From Variovorax boronicumulans (GTDB lineage: Bacteria; Pseudomonadota; Gammaproteobacteria; Burkholderiales; Burkholderiaceae_C), in assembly GCF_029892485.1 (NCBI RefSeq), contig NZ_JARXVG010000013.1:1-64000 (forward strand): a stretch of 64,000 bases of DNA, written 5' to 3'. Below the pieces are notes generated by a model that ran no database searches, was not told the DNA's origin, and was given only the letters and a program-made list of their open reading frames with translations. Positions 55,208-64,000 of this stretch are shown piece by piece; position 1 is the first letter of the stretch, and each line of letters starts with the position of its first letter. The translations under genes were made by a program, and so were the position numbers.

Positions 55208-56033
55208 GGGCGAACCCCTTCGGGCGGATGCGCAGCGTGACCGCCGCGAGCACCGCGATGGTCAAGCCGCCGAGTACGGGGTTGGCATACGTGCTCACCA
55301 GCACCTGGCAGGCCCCGAACACCAAGCAGGTCAGCAGCAGGCTCGGCATCGAATGCCCCGACACCATGACCAGCATGAAGGCGCTCACCAGCCAGGGCAG
55401 CCCCATGTTCGGATCGACGCTGGACAGCGGCGTGATCATCGCGCCCGCCAGCGTGCCCAGCCCCGCGCCCAGGCTGAAGGTGATGAAGCGCACGCGGCCC
55501 GCGTGAATGCCCAAGCCGCTGGCCAGCTCCTCGTTCATGATCACCGCGCGCGTGCGGATGCCGAAGCGCGTGCCGTTCAGCAGCGCGGTGAGCAGCAGGC
55601 ACAGCGCGGTGGCGATGGGCACCAGCAGCAGGCGGTAGGCCGAGTAGTCCACGCCGCCGAGCGACCAGGTGCCCGCGAGCGGCGCGTCGACGAACTGCAC
55701 CTCGCGGCCGAACGCCATCACGATCGACTGCCCGATGACGATGCCCAGCCCCCAGGTCGCGAGGATGGCGTCGAGCGGACGCTTGTAGAGCGGCTTCACG
55801 ATCAGCCATTCCACCGCCATGCCCGCCACGATGCCGACCGCCAGCGCCAGGGGCCAGCTCAGCCACGGATCGAGCTTGAGCTGGGTCACCACGTAGCTCG
55901 CATAGCCGCCCAGCGTGAGCAGCGCGCCGTGGGCGAAATTGACGATCTTCATGACCCCGAAGATCATCATCAGCCCGGCGGTGACGATGAAGAGCATCGC
56001 GGCGGTCGTGAGCAAATCCAGCAACAGCACCAT
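55200..56033 (-). CDS. LivH/UrtB-type permease of the amide importer
   Basis: A 277-residue inner-membrane permease with about eight helices. MKIVNFAHGALLTLGGYASY near residue 30 and ILATWGLGIVIGQSIVMAFGREVQFVDAP are typical of LivH. It forms the transmembrane pore with the LivM half of the downstream fusion. The ATG at 56033 lies 36 bases after the binding-protein gene. Confidence 0.93.
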   Translation of the reverse strand: MVLLLDLLTTAAMLFIVTAGLMMIFGVMKIVNFAHGALLTLGGYASYVVTQLKLDPWLSWPLALAVGIVAGMAVEWLIVKPLYKRPLDAILATWGLGIVIGQSIVMAFGREVQFVDAPLAGTWSLGGVDYSAYRLLLVPIATALCLLLTALLNGTRFGIRTRAVIMNEELASGLGIHAGRVRFITFSLGAGLGTLAGAMITPLSSVDPNMGLPWLVSAFMLVMVSGHSMPSLLLTCLVFGACQVLVSTYANPVLGGLTIAVLAAVTLRIRPKGFARG

Positions 56034-56069
56034 GTGGAGGCCTTTGTCTGCGACGTTGTTTCTGCGACG

Positions 56070-57230
56070 TTATTTCAGGTTCGGGCACTGCGCGCCGGGA
56101 TCGACGCTCGCGAAGGTTTCGAGGATCTTGATCGATCCGTCGGCCTGCACCTGCCCCAGGCGCATCGACAGCGGCGTGTGGCGGCTCTTGTTCATCGACA
56201 CCGCGCCGCGCGGGCCGGTGAACGACACCTCGCCGAGCGCCTTGACCACCTTGGCCGCATCGGTCGAGCCGGCCTTTTCAACGGCGGCCTTGTAGAGGAA
56301 GAAGGCCTCGTATTGCGGCTCCGACAACTCGTTGGGCGTCTTCAGGTCGGCGCCGAACTTCTTCTTCATCGCATCGAGAAACTTCTTGTTCTCGGGGATG
56401 TCGATGCCCGTCAGGTAGGAGGCCGACATGTACATGCCGCTGGCCACATCGCCCATGGTCTTTGCGGTGCCCTCGTCGATCGCGAGGTTGCCGTAGGGCA
56501 GCGTGAGGCCCGCGCCCTTGAGCTGCTTGGCCAGCGACACGTTGGGCGCGCCGCCCGCGGTGGCGCTGACGAGCGCGTCGGGCTTGGCGGCGCGCAGCTT
56601 GGAGATCACCGAGGTCCAGTCGCTGCCGTCGATCGGCAGGTATTCCTCGCCCACCACCTTGCCGCCCTTCTGCTCGATGTACTTGCGGGTGAAGTCGAGC
56701 ATGCCGCGGCCGAAGGCGTAGTCATTGCCGACCAGGAAGAAGGTCTTGGCGCCCTTGCTCTTGAGGAAGTAGTCGACCACCGGCGCGACCTGCTGCTCGG
56801 GCACCCAGCCGTTCACGTACATCCAGTTGTTGCACGAGCGCCCCTCGTAGAACGAGGTGTAGATGTAGGGCACCTTGCCCTTGCTCACCACCGGCAGCGC
56901 CGCATTGCGCGCCGCGCTGTTCTCCATTGCGATGATGGCGGCCACCTTCTTCTGGAACACCAGCGTGTCGAAGGCCTTCTGCGCGCCGACGGCGCCGGAG
57001 GCGTCGTCCACGATCTCCAGTTCGACCTTGCGGCCGAGGATGCCGCCGGCGGCATTGATCTCGTCGACGGCCAGTTGCGACGACTGCACCGCAGCCGGTG
57101 CCACGACGCTGTTGGCGCCCGACAGGCCGACCGCCACGCCGATGCGAAGAGGGTCGGCGGCCTGGGCGTTGGCGGCCAGCAAAGCGGCCGCGGTCATGGC
57201 GCCGAGGCGCAGGAGGGATGTGATCTTCAT
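56070..57230 (-). CDS. Periplasmic amide/urea/branched-chain amino acid-binding protein
   Basis: A 386-residue type-I binding protein with a signal peptide (LLRLGAMTAAALLAANAQA). LRIGVAVGLSGANSVVAPAAVQSSQLAVDEINAAGGILGRK and the YIYTSFYEGRSCNNWMYVNGW segment resemble the FmdD/UrtA/AmiC branch, which binds short amides or urea. The ATG at 57230 has ribosome site GAGAGGA. It lies between the amidase and the permease genes. Confidence 0.92.
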   Translation of the reverse strand: MKITSLLRLGAMTAAALLAANAQAADPLRIGVAVGLSGANSVVAPAAVQSSQLAVDEINAAGGILGRKVELEIVDDASGAVGAQKAFDTLVFQKKVAAIIAMENSAARNAALPVVSKGKVPYIYTSFYEGRSCNNWMYVNGWVPEQQVAPVVDYFLKSKGAKTFFLVGNDYAFGRGMLDFTRKYIEQKGGKVVGEEYLPIDGSDWTSVISKLRAAKPDALVSATAGGAPNVSLAKQLKGAGLTLPYGNLAIDEGTAKTMGDVASGMYMSASYLTGIDIPENKKFLDAMKKKFGADLKTPNELSEPQYEAFFLYKAAVEKAGSTDAAKVVKALGEVSFTGPRGAVSMNKSRHTPLSMRLGQVQADGSIKILETFASVDPGAQCPNLK

Positions 57231-57296
57231 GTTCAAGGTCCTCTCGAAGTTCGATGGAAAAGTGTGTGAGTGGGTGACAGCGAAAAAAACAGGGAC

Positions 57297-58187
57297 TCAG
57301 TGCCGCGGAAGCGGCCAGCCGGTGCCCAGCATCGGGTCGTAGATGTCGTCGCGGCGGTCGCGCAGCACGTCGTTGAACGCGTTCAGGTGGCGCGCCTGGC
57401 GCGATGCCTTGAGGTTGATGCGGGCATAGAGGATTTCCTCGCGATCGTGCGAGGCGGGCCCCGCCAGCGGCCAGCCCTGCGCGCCCACGATCACGCTCTG
57501 CCCGACGAAGGGCTGGCCGCGCTCGGTGCCCGTGCGGTTGGCGCAGACGATGTTCATGCCGTTGCTGTGGGCGCTGGCCATTGCCAGCGTGGTGGCCATG
57601 GCCGGACGGTCCGCGGGCTGCTGGGGCATGGGCACCCAGTTGGTCGGCATGCAGACGATGTCGACGCCCTGCATCGCGAGCAGGCGATAGGCCTCGGGGA
57701 ACCAGCCGTCGTAGCAGATCATCACGCCAAGCCGGCCGAGCTCGGTATGGAACACCGGCAGCCCCTTGTTCCCCGGCTCGAAGAACAGGTGTTCGTCGCC
57801 CCAGAGGTGCAGCTTGCGGTAGGTGCCGAGCCAGCCGCGCGGGCCGAGCACCGCGGCCGCGTTGTAGAGACGGTCGTCCTCGCGCTCGGCGATGCCCGCG
57901 ACCACGTGCACCTTGCAGCGCCGGGCCGCATCGGCCCAGGCCTGCGTGCTCGGACCGTCGGGCACCGGCTCGGCCAGCGCGAAGGCCTCGGCGCGGCTCG
58001 CGAACACGTAGCCGCTGTTGGCCAGTTCGGGCAGGACCACGATCGATGCGCCCTGCGCGGCCGCCTCTTCGATCAATTGCACCGACCGCGCCACATTGGC
58101 GGCCGTGTGGCCCACGTGCGGCTCCATCTGCACACTGGCCACGACGAGGTCCGGAAAACCCAGGCCATCTTCTTCCTGCACTGTCAT
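57297..58187 (-). CDS. Carbon-nitrogen hydrolase (nitrilase superfamily), probable amidase
   Basis: A 296-residue enzyme with the Glu-Lys-Cys triad of the nitrilase superfamily: E in VVLPELANSGYVF (near residue 54), K in GTYRKLHLWGDE (near 125) and C in GVMICYDGWFPE (near 160). It probably hydrolyses an aliphatic amide or nitrile taken up by the transporter encoded downstream. It is shorter than the AmiE amidase of P. aeruginosa (346). It heads the operon, 10 bases after a leader terminator, with ribosome site GGAGC. Confidence 0.9.
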   Translation of the reverse strand: MTVQEEDGLGFPDLVVASVQMEPHVGHTAANVARSVQLIEEAAAQGASIVVLPELANSGYVFASRAEAFALAEPVPDGPSTQAWADAARRCKVHVVAGIAEREDDRLYNAAAVLGPRGWLGTYRKLHLWGDEHLFFEPGNKGLPVFHTELGRLGVMICYDGWFPEAYRLLAMQGVDIVCMPTNWVPMPQQPADRPAMATTLAMASAHSNGMNIVCANRTGTERGQPFVGQSVIVGAQGWPLAGPASHDREEILYARINLKASRQARHLNAFNDVLRDRRDDIYDPMLGTGWPLPRH

Positions 58188-58196
58188 TCAAGCTCC

Positions 58197-58243
58197 AAAA
58201 AGCAAAAAGCCCTCGACCCCGCTTGCGCGTTGTTCGAGGGCTT
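58197..58243 (-). terminator. Leader terminator of the amide operon (AmiR antitermination target)
   Basis: On the minus strand AAGCCCTCGA pairs with TCGAGGGCTT around a 17-base loop, followed by TTTGCTTTTT. It ends 10 bases before the amidase ATG, so it must be overridden for expression. That position matches the amiE leader of P. aeruginosa. Confidence 0.88.
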
Positions 58244-58261
58244 TCATAGCCGGTATGTGAA

Positions 58262-58307
58262 GCAGCGATGTTGCTGCCCGACATGCACTCAATGGCGAGT
58301 GCTGTCG
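58262..58307 (-). promoter_or_regulatory. Two adjacent hexaloop hairpins: candidate ANTAR-binding RNA
   Basis: Between promoter and terminator the minus-strand RNA can form CGACA-GCACTC-(GCCATT)-GAGTGC-A-TGTCG (58307-58279) and GCAGC-(AACATC)-GCTGC (58277-58262). Two neighbouring hairpins with six-base loops are the known ANTAR target layout. The conserved loop bases A1 and G4 are only partly met: the second loop has A1 but A4, and the first has neither. Confidence 0.5.
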
Positions 58308-58316
58308 TGGGGTCGG

Positions 58317-58345
58317 AGATTAGAAGAAGGTATTCGCGGTGTCAA
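58317..58345 (-). promoter_or_regulatory. Sigma-70 promoter of the amide operon
   Basis: On the minus strand TTGACA (58345-58340) and TAATCT (58322-58317) are separated by exactly 17 bases; the -35 box matches the consensus fully. It overlaps the stop codon of the AlkB-like gene. A strong promoter followed by a conditional terminator is what an antitermination-controlled operon needs. Confidence 0.8.
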
Positions 58346-58971
58346 TTGGAATTTTTGCGGCGCGTGGACAGCGTCCGCAGCGTGATCGAGTAGCGCAAGG
58401 CTTCGGTCGGCGCAATGGCGTGCTGCCAGGCCCAGCGCGCCGGGCCGCGCAAGAGATAGATCGAGCGCGGCTCGATCAGGAACTGCACGTTGCCAGCGTC
58501 GGAAGTCGATGCGCCTTGCGGACGGTAGGGCCTGAACTGCATCACCGCATCGCCCTGCAGCGAGATGCCCACGATGTCCTCGAAGTCCGGCACATCGCGG
58601 TGCCAGCCGAGCGGCGTGCCGGGCTGGTACTCGGCGATCAGCATGTGGGTGAGCTCCTCCGGCGCGATGCCGAGCCACGCGGCCGCCCTCGCCCGCAGCG
58701 GGTGCAGCGCCTCGGGCAGCAGCGCGCCGGGCTTGAGGCGGTTCGTGTCGAAGTCGTAGCTGCCGCCAAAGCCGATGCCGCGGCGGCGCGCGGTGTATTC
58801 CTTGTAGCGCATCTCCTTGAGCGGCAGGGCCTGGACGATGCGCAGCAGCCCGGCCTCTTCTTCCGCCGACAGAAACTCGCGCTCGTAACGCAGCCCTTCG
58901 ATGGCGGACGTGGGTGCTTCGCCGAACAGGTCGTCCTGCCCCGCGTGCTCGAGGCGCCTAGCGGAGCGCAT
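58342..58971 (-). CDS. AlkB-like Fe(II)/2-oxoglutarate dioxygenase
   Basis: A 209-residue dioxygenase that would repair alkylated bases or demethylate related substrates. Iron ligands are H and D in GWHRDVPDFED and the distal H in WAWQHAIAPTEALRYS; the 2-oxoglutarate arginine is in RYSITLRTL. Its ATG (58971) lies 14 bases inside the helicase gene, so it is coupled to it. The 3' end overlaps the promoter of the amide operon. Confidence 0.9.
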   Translation of the reverse strand: MRSARRLEHAGQDDLFGEAPTSAIEGLRYEREFLSAEEEAGLLRIVQALPLKEMRYKEYTARRRGIGFGGSYDFDTNRLKPGALLPEALHPLRARAAAWLGIAPEELTHMLIAEYQPGTPLGWHRDVPDFEDIVGISLQGDAVMQFRPYRPQGASTSDAGNVQFLIEPRSIYLLRGPARWAWQHAIAPTEALRYSITLRTLSTRRKNSN

Positions 58972-61288
58972 CGCCGCCCCCTGCCACCTGCACATGCCAC
59001 CAGCGCGGCAGCAGCTCCCGGATCTCGGCGCGCGCGAAGCGGTCGTCCAGCAGATGCAGCACGCCGCGGTCTTCCTCGGTGCGGATCACGCGCCCGGCCG
59101 CCTGCACCACCTTCTGCAGGCCCGGATAGAGGTACGTGTACTCGTAGCCCTTGCCGAAGCGCGACTGCATGCGCTCGCGCGTGATCTCGTTGAGCGCGTT
59201 GTACTGCGGCAGGCCCAGGCTCGCGACGAAGGCGCCGACGAGGCGGCTGCCGGGGAGGTCGATGCCCTCGCCGAACGCGCCGCCGAGCACCGCGAAGCCG
59301 ATGCCCCGGCCGCCCTCTTCGAAGCGCGCGATGAAGCCATGGCGATCGGCTTCGAGCATGCCGCGCGTCTGCGTCCACACGGGCACCCCGGGGTGCTGCG
59401 CCGCAAAGGCCGCGCGGGCGTTCTCCAGGTACTCGAAGCTGCTGAAGAAGGCCAGGTAGTTGCCGGGCATGCGTTCGAACTGGGCGCCGATGATCTCCGT
59501 CACGTTGCCCAGCGATCCGGCGCGGTCGCGAAAGCGCGTGGAGATGTTGGTTGCCACCTCCACGCGCAGTTGCTGGCTGCTGAATGGCGAGGCCACGTCG
59601 AGCAGCGCGGTGTCCAGCGGCAGGCCGAGCGCGTCGCGGTAAAACGCGAACGGCGAGAGCGTGCCCGAGAAGCAGGTGACCGAGACCGCATCGGCGAACC
59701 GGCCTTCGAGGAACGGCGCGGGCACGAGGTTGCGGATGGCCAGGGTGCGGTCCTGCTGCGTGATGCCGAGCGTGCGCTCGAACACCGAGTGGTCGCCGAA
59801 CACCTCGGCGAGTCGGGCGAAGTGCAGCGCATCGAAGAAGAAGCGCTGCAGCGGCCCCTGCGCGGCCTCGGGCTTGGCCGCGAAGTACTCGGCCATGGCC
59901 GTGTTGGCCGCCTGCAGCGCGCGCACGAAGCGCTCGGGTATCTCGTCGGCGGTTTCGTAGTTCTCGTTCTGCGACTGCTGCACGGTGTCCCACTCGCGAA
60001 AGAGCCGTGCGAGCGGGCCGCGCACCGGTGCGGGCGCGATGCGGTGCGCCTCCTCGAGCGCCCCGCCTTCGAGCTGCGCGGTGTACATGCCGCGCGCCCG
60101 CTCCAGCAGGTTGTGGGCTTCGTCCACGAGCACCGCGACGCGCCAGCCGGCGTCCTTCATGGTGGCGAAGAGGAAGGCGCTGCCATCGAAGTAATAGTTG
60201 TAGTCGCCCACGAGCACGTCGCTCCAGTGCGCCATTTCCTGCGCGAGGAAATAGGGGCACACCGTGTGCTGCAGCGCGACCCGCCGCAGCGCCTGCCGGT
60301 CGAGCCAGCCGGCCTCCGTGGCTTCGATGCGGGCGGCGGGCAGGCGGTCGTAGAAGCCCTTGGCGAGCGGGCACGAGTCGCCGTTGCAGGCACGGTCGGG
60401 GTATTCGCATACTTTCTCGCGCGCCGCGAGTTCGAGCACGCGCGGCTGGGCGCCGTCCCCCACCCCGGCCGCTTTACAGCCTTTGCCCAGCACCCGCAGC
60501 GCATCGAGCGCCACCGGTCGACCCGAGGTCTTGGCGGTGAGGAAGAACACCTTGTCGAGCTTCCCCGCCGCGCGGGCCTTGAGCAGCGGGAAGATGGTCG
60601 CCAGCGTCTTGCCAATGCCCGTTGGCGCCTGCGCCATGAGGCAGCGCCCGCCGGCCGCCGCGCGGTAGACGGCTTCGGCCAGTTCGCGCTGGCCGGCGCG
60701 GAAGGACTGGTGCGGGAATGCGAGTTTCGCCAGCGTCCGGTCGAGCGCGCCGTGGTGGTCGGCCTCCTGCTGCGCCCATGCGGCGTAGCGGTCGCACAGC
60801 GACTCGAAGTGCTCGCGCAGCGCGTCCCAGGTGTGGCGTTCCTCGAGCACGGTTTCTTCGCCGGTGGCGAGGTCGAGGTAGACCAGTGCCACGGTCATCT
60901 GCGCATGTCCGTGCTGCTCGCACAGCATCCAGCCGTAGGTGCGGGCCTGCGCCCAGTGCAGCGCGCGATGGTTGGTGCGGATGGCGTCGAAATCGCCGCG
61001 GAAGGTCTTGATTTCTTCCACGCGGGGTTCGCCGGGCTCGTAGCCGTCGGCACGTCCGCGAACCTGCAGCGCGCCGTGCCGGGATTCGAGCGACACCTCG
61101 CTCTGGTAGCTGGCGCCCCGCCGGCCCTGCACCAGCGCATGGCCGGCCATGCCTTCGAGCGCGCTGGGCGCGGGCACGAAGCGCAGGTCGAGGTCGCCCG
61201 CCTTCGCGCCGAACGCGCAAAGCGCCTTGACGGAAACGACATATGCAGCAGGGGCCGAATCTGGCGGGGTGGAGGGAGCCGGGGCCAT
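58958..61288 (-). CDS. XPD/DinG-like Fe-S helicase with PD-(D/E)XK-like N-terminus
   Basis: A 776-residue superfamily-2 helicase. Residues about 70-110 show GRADGYEPGEPRVEEIKTF, matching a PD-(D/E)XK nuclease core (D...ExK). Walker A is AQAPTGIGKTLAT (about residue 225) and Walker B VLVDEAHNLLE. Four cysteines in VCEYPDRACNGDSCPLA and HTVCPYF fit the Fe-S cluster of XPD/DinG enzymes. GAFGEGIDLPG and QAAGRVIRTEED are the C-terminal helicase motifs. A LexA-like box is directly upstream, and alkB-like follows with an overlap. Confidence 0.9.
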   Translation of the reverse strand: MAPAPSTPPDSAPAAYVVSVKALCAFGAKAGDLDLRFVPAPSALEGMAGHALVQGRRGASYQSEVSLESRHGALQVRGRADGYEPGEPRVEEIKTFRGDFDAIRTNHRALHWAQARTYGWMLCEQHGHAQMTVALVYLDLATGEETVLEERHTWDALREHFESLCDRYAAWAQQEADHHGALDRTLAKLAFPHQSFRAGQRELAEAVYRAAAGGRCLMAQAPTGIGKTLATIFPLLKARAAGKLDKVFFLTAKTSGRPVALDALRVLGKGCKAAGVGDGAQPRVLELAAREKVCEYPDRACNGDSCPLAKGFYDRLPAARIEATEAGWLDRQALRRVALQHTVCPYFLAQEMAHWSDVLVGDYNYYFDGSAFLFATMKDAGWRVAVLVDEAHNLLERARGMYTAQLEGGALEEAHRIAPAPVRGPLARLFREWDTVQQSQNENYETADEIPERFVRALQAANTAMAEYFAAKPEAAQGPLQRFFFDALHFARLAEVFGDHSVFERTLGITQQDRTLAIRNLVPAPFLEGRFADAVSVTCFSGTLSPFAFYRDALGLPLDTALLDVASPFSSQQLRVEVATNISTRFRDRAGSLGNVTEIIGAQFERMPGNYLAFFSSFEYLENARAAFAAQHPGVPVWTQTRGMLEADRHGFIARFEEGGRGIGFAVLGGAFGEGIDLPGSRLVGAFVASLGLPQYNALNEITRERMQSRFGKGYEYTYLYPGLQKVVQAAGRVIRTEEDRGVLHLLDDRFARAEIRELLPRWWHVQVAGGGDALR

Positions 61289-61297
61289 CTCTCTCGA

Positions 61298-61319
61298 TCA
61301 CTGGATGAAATCACAGTAT
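61298..61319 (-). promoter_or_regulatory. LexA (SOS) box overlapping the helicase promoter
   Basis: The minus strand reads CTGT-GATTTCAT-CCAG (61316-61301), one base away from the CTGT-N8-ACAG consensus of LexA in gamma- and beta-proteobacteria. It overlaps a TATACT -10 box (61319-61314), so LexA binding would block transcription. A matching -35 box is weak. The ATG follows within 13 bases. Confidence 0.65.
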
Positions 61320-61398
61320 ACGAGCGATGCAAGTGTTAACGTTCCGCATCAACGAACCTCTCGGGGCCTTCTCCGACAGGACGACCCTCCTTTTTCGG

Positions 61399-61417
61399 CA
61401 AAACTCGACAAGTTTTG
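61399..61417 (+). promoter_or_regulatory. Inverted repeat upstream of the hybrid sensor kinase
   Basis: CAAAACT-CGACA-AGTTTTG is a perfect seven-base inverted repeat, 15 bases before the kinase ATG. It could be an operator or a 5'-UTR hairpin near the ribosome site. It is the most AT-rich point of the 145-base divergent region shared with the helicase gene. Confidence 0.5.
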
Positions 61418-61432
61418 CTTACAAATGTGCCG

Positions 61433-64000
<2,568 letters not shown>

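Overview
The window is about 66-68% GC, densely coded, and reads as chromosomal DNA of a beta-proteobacterium of the Comamonadaceae, most like Variovorax. That placement is inferred from the family mix (DUF3182, PA2169-type proteins, paired LLM flavin monooxygenases, AmiC/AmiR with a Liv-type transporter, many aldo/keto reductases) and has not been checked by a search. There is no rRNA, tRNA or CRISPR array. The only mobile-element trace is the tail of a probable IS110 transposase at the left edge.

Positions 1-11.6 kb form a stress-protection block: a large catalase with a C-terminal PfpI-like domain, an NRAMP-type transporter, a DUF3182 protein overlapping an alpha/beta hydrolase, DUF72, several small charged or secreted proteins, a LuxR-type response regulator, a phospholipase-D-type cardiolipin synthase and a PA2169-like protein. 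A CCTACA motif recurs upstream of several of these genes. From 11.6 to 21.5 kb come a class II UvrA paralogue, a GH100-like glycosidase, a homoserine dehydrogenase behind a Thr/Ile-rich leader peptide and a strong leader terminator, a Pat-type ligase/acetyltransferase fusion and a DUF4105 membrane protein.

Positions 21.6-29.4 kb (minus strand) hold a seven-gene operon: three LLM flavin monooxygenases, a GNAT acetyltransferase, a fused permease-ATPase and two amino-acid-type binding proteins. Its content parallels the Bacillus subtilis snaA-tcyJKLMN-cmoO-cmoJ region for S-alkylcysteine salvage. After a dodecin and an aldo/keto reductase comes a TauABC/SsuABC-like uptake operon (31.7-35.4 kb), interrupted by a pair of inverted REP-like palindromes. 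A DHA2 exporter, a cyclopropane-fatty-acid-synthase-like methyltransferase, a ZnT9-like cation transporter and an AraC regulator divergent from an aldo/keto reductase follow. Then come bioA-bioF-bioD.

Positions 47.6-50.7 kb hold a tightly overlapping four-gene cluster (acyl-CoA dehydrogenase, PIG-L deacetylase, NodS-like methyltransferase, GT2 glycosyltransferase) that resembles a Nod-factor toolkit with unknown product. Positions 50.8-58.35 kb hold an amide-utilisation operon: a nitrilase-family amidase, a complete Liv-type importer, and AmiC and AmiR. It has a near-consensus promoter and an intrinsic terminator just before the first gene, as expected for AmiR-type antitermination. Positions 58.3-61.3 kb carry an AlkB homologue coupled to an Fe-S XPD/DinG-like helicase with a nuclease-like N-terminus, preceded by a LexA-like box. 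The right edge is a hybrid sensor kinase (CHASE3-GAF-HisKA-HATPase-REC) that runs off the window.
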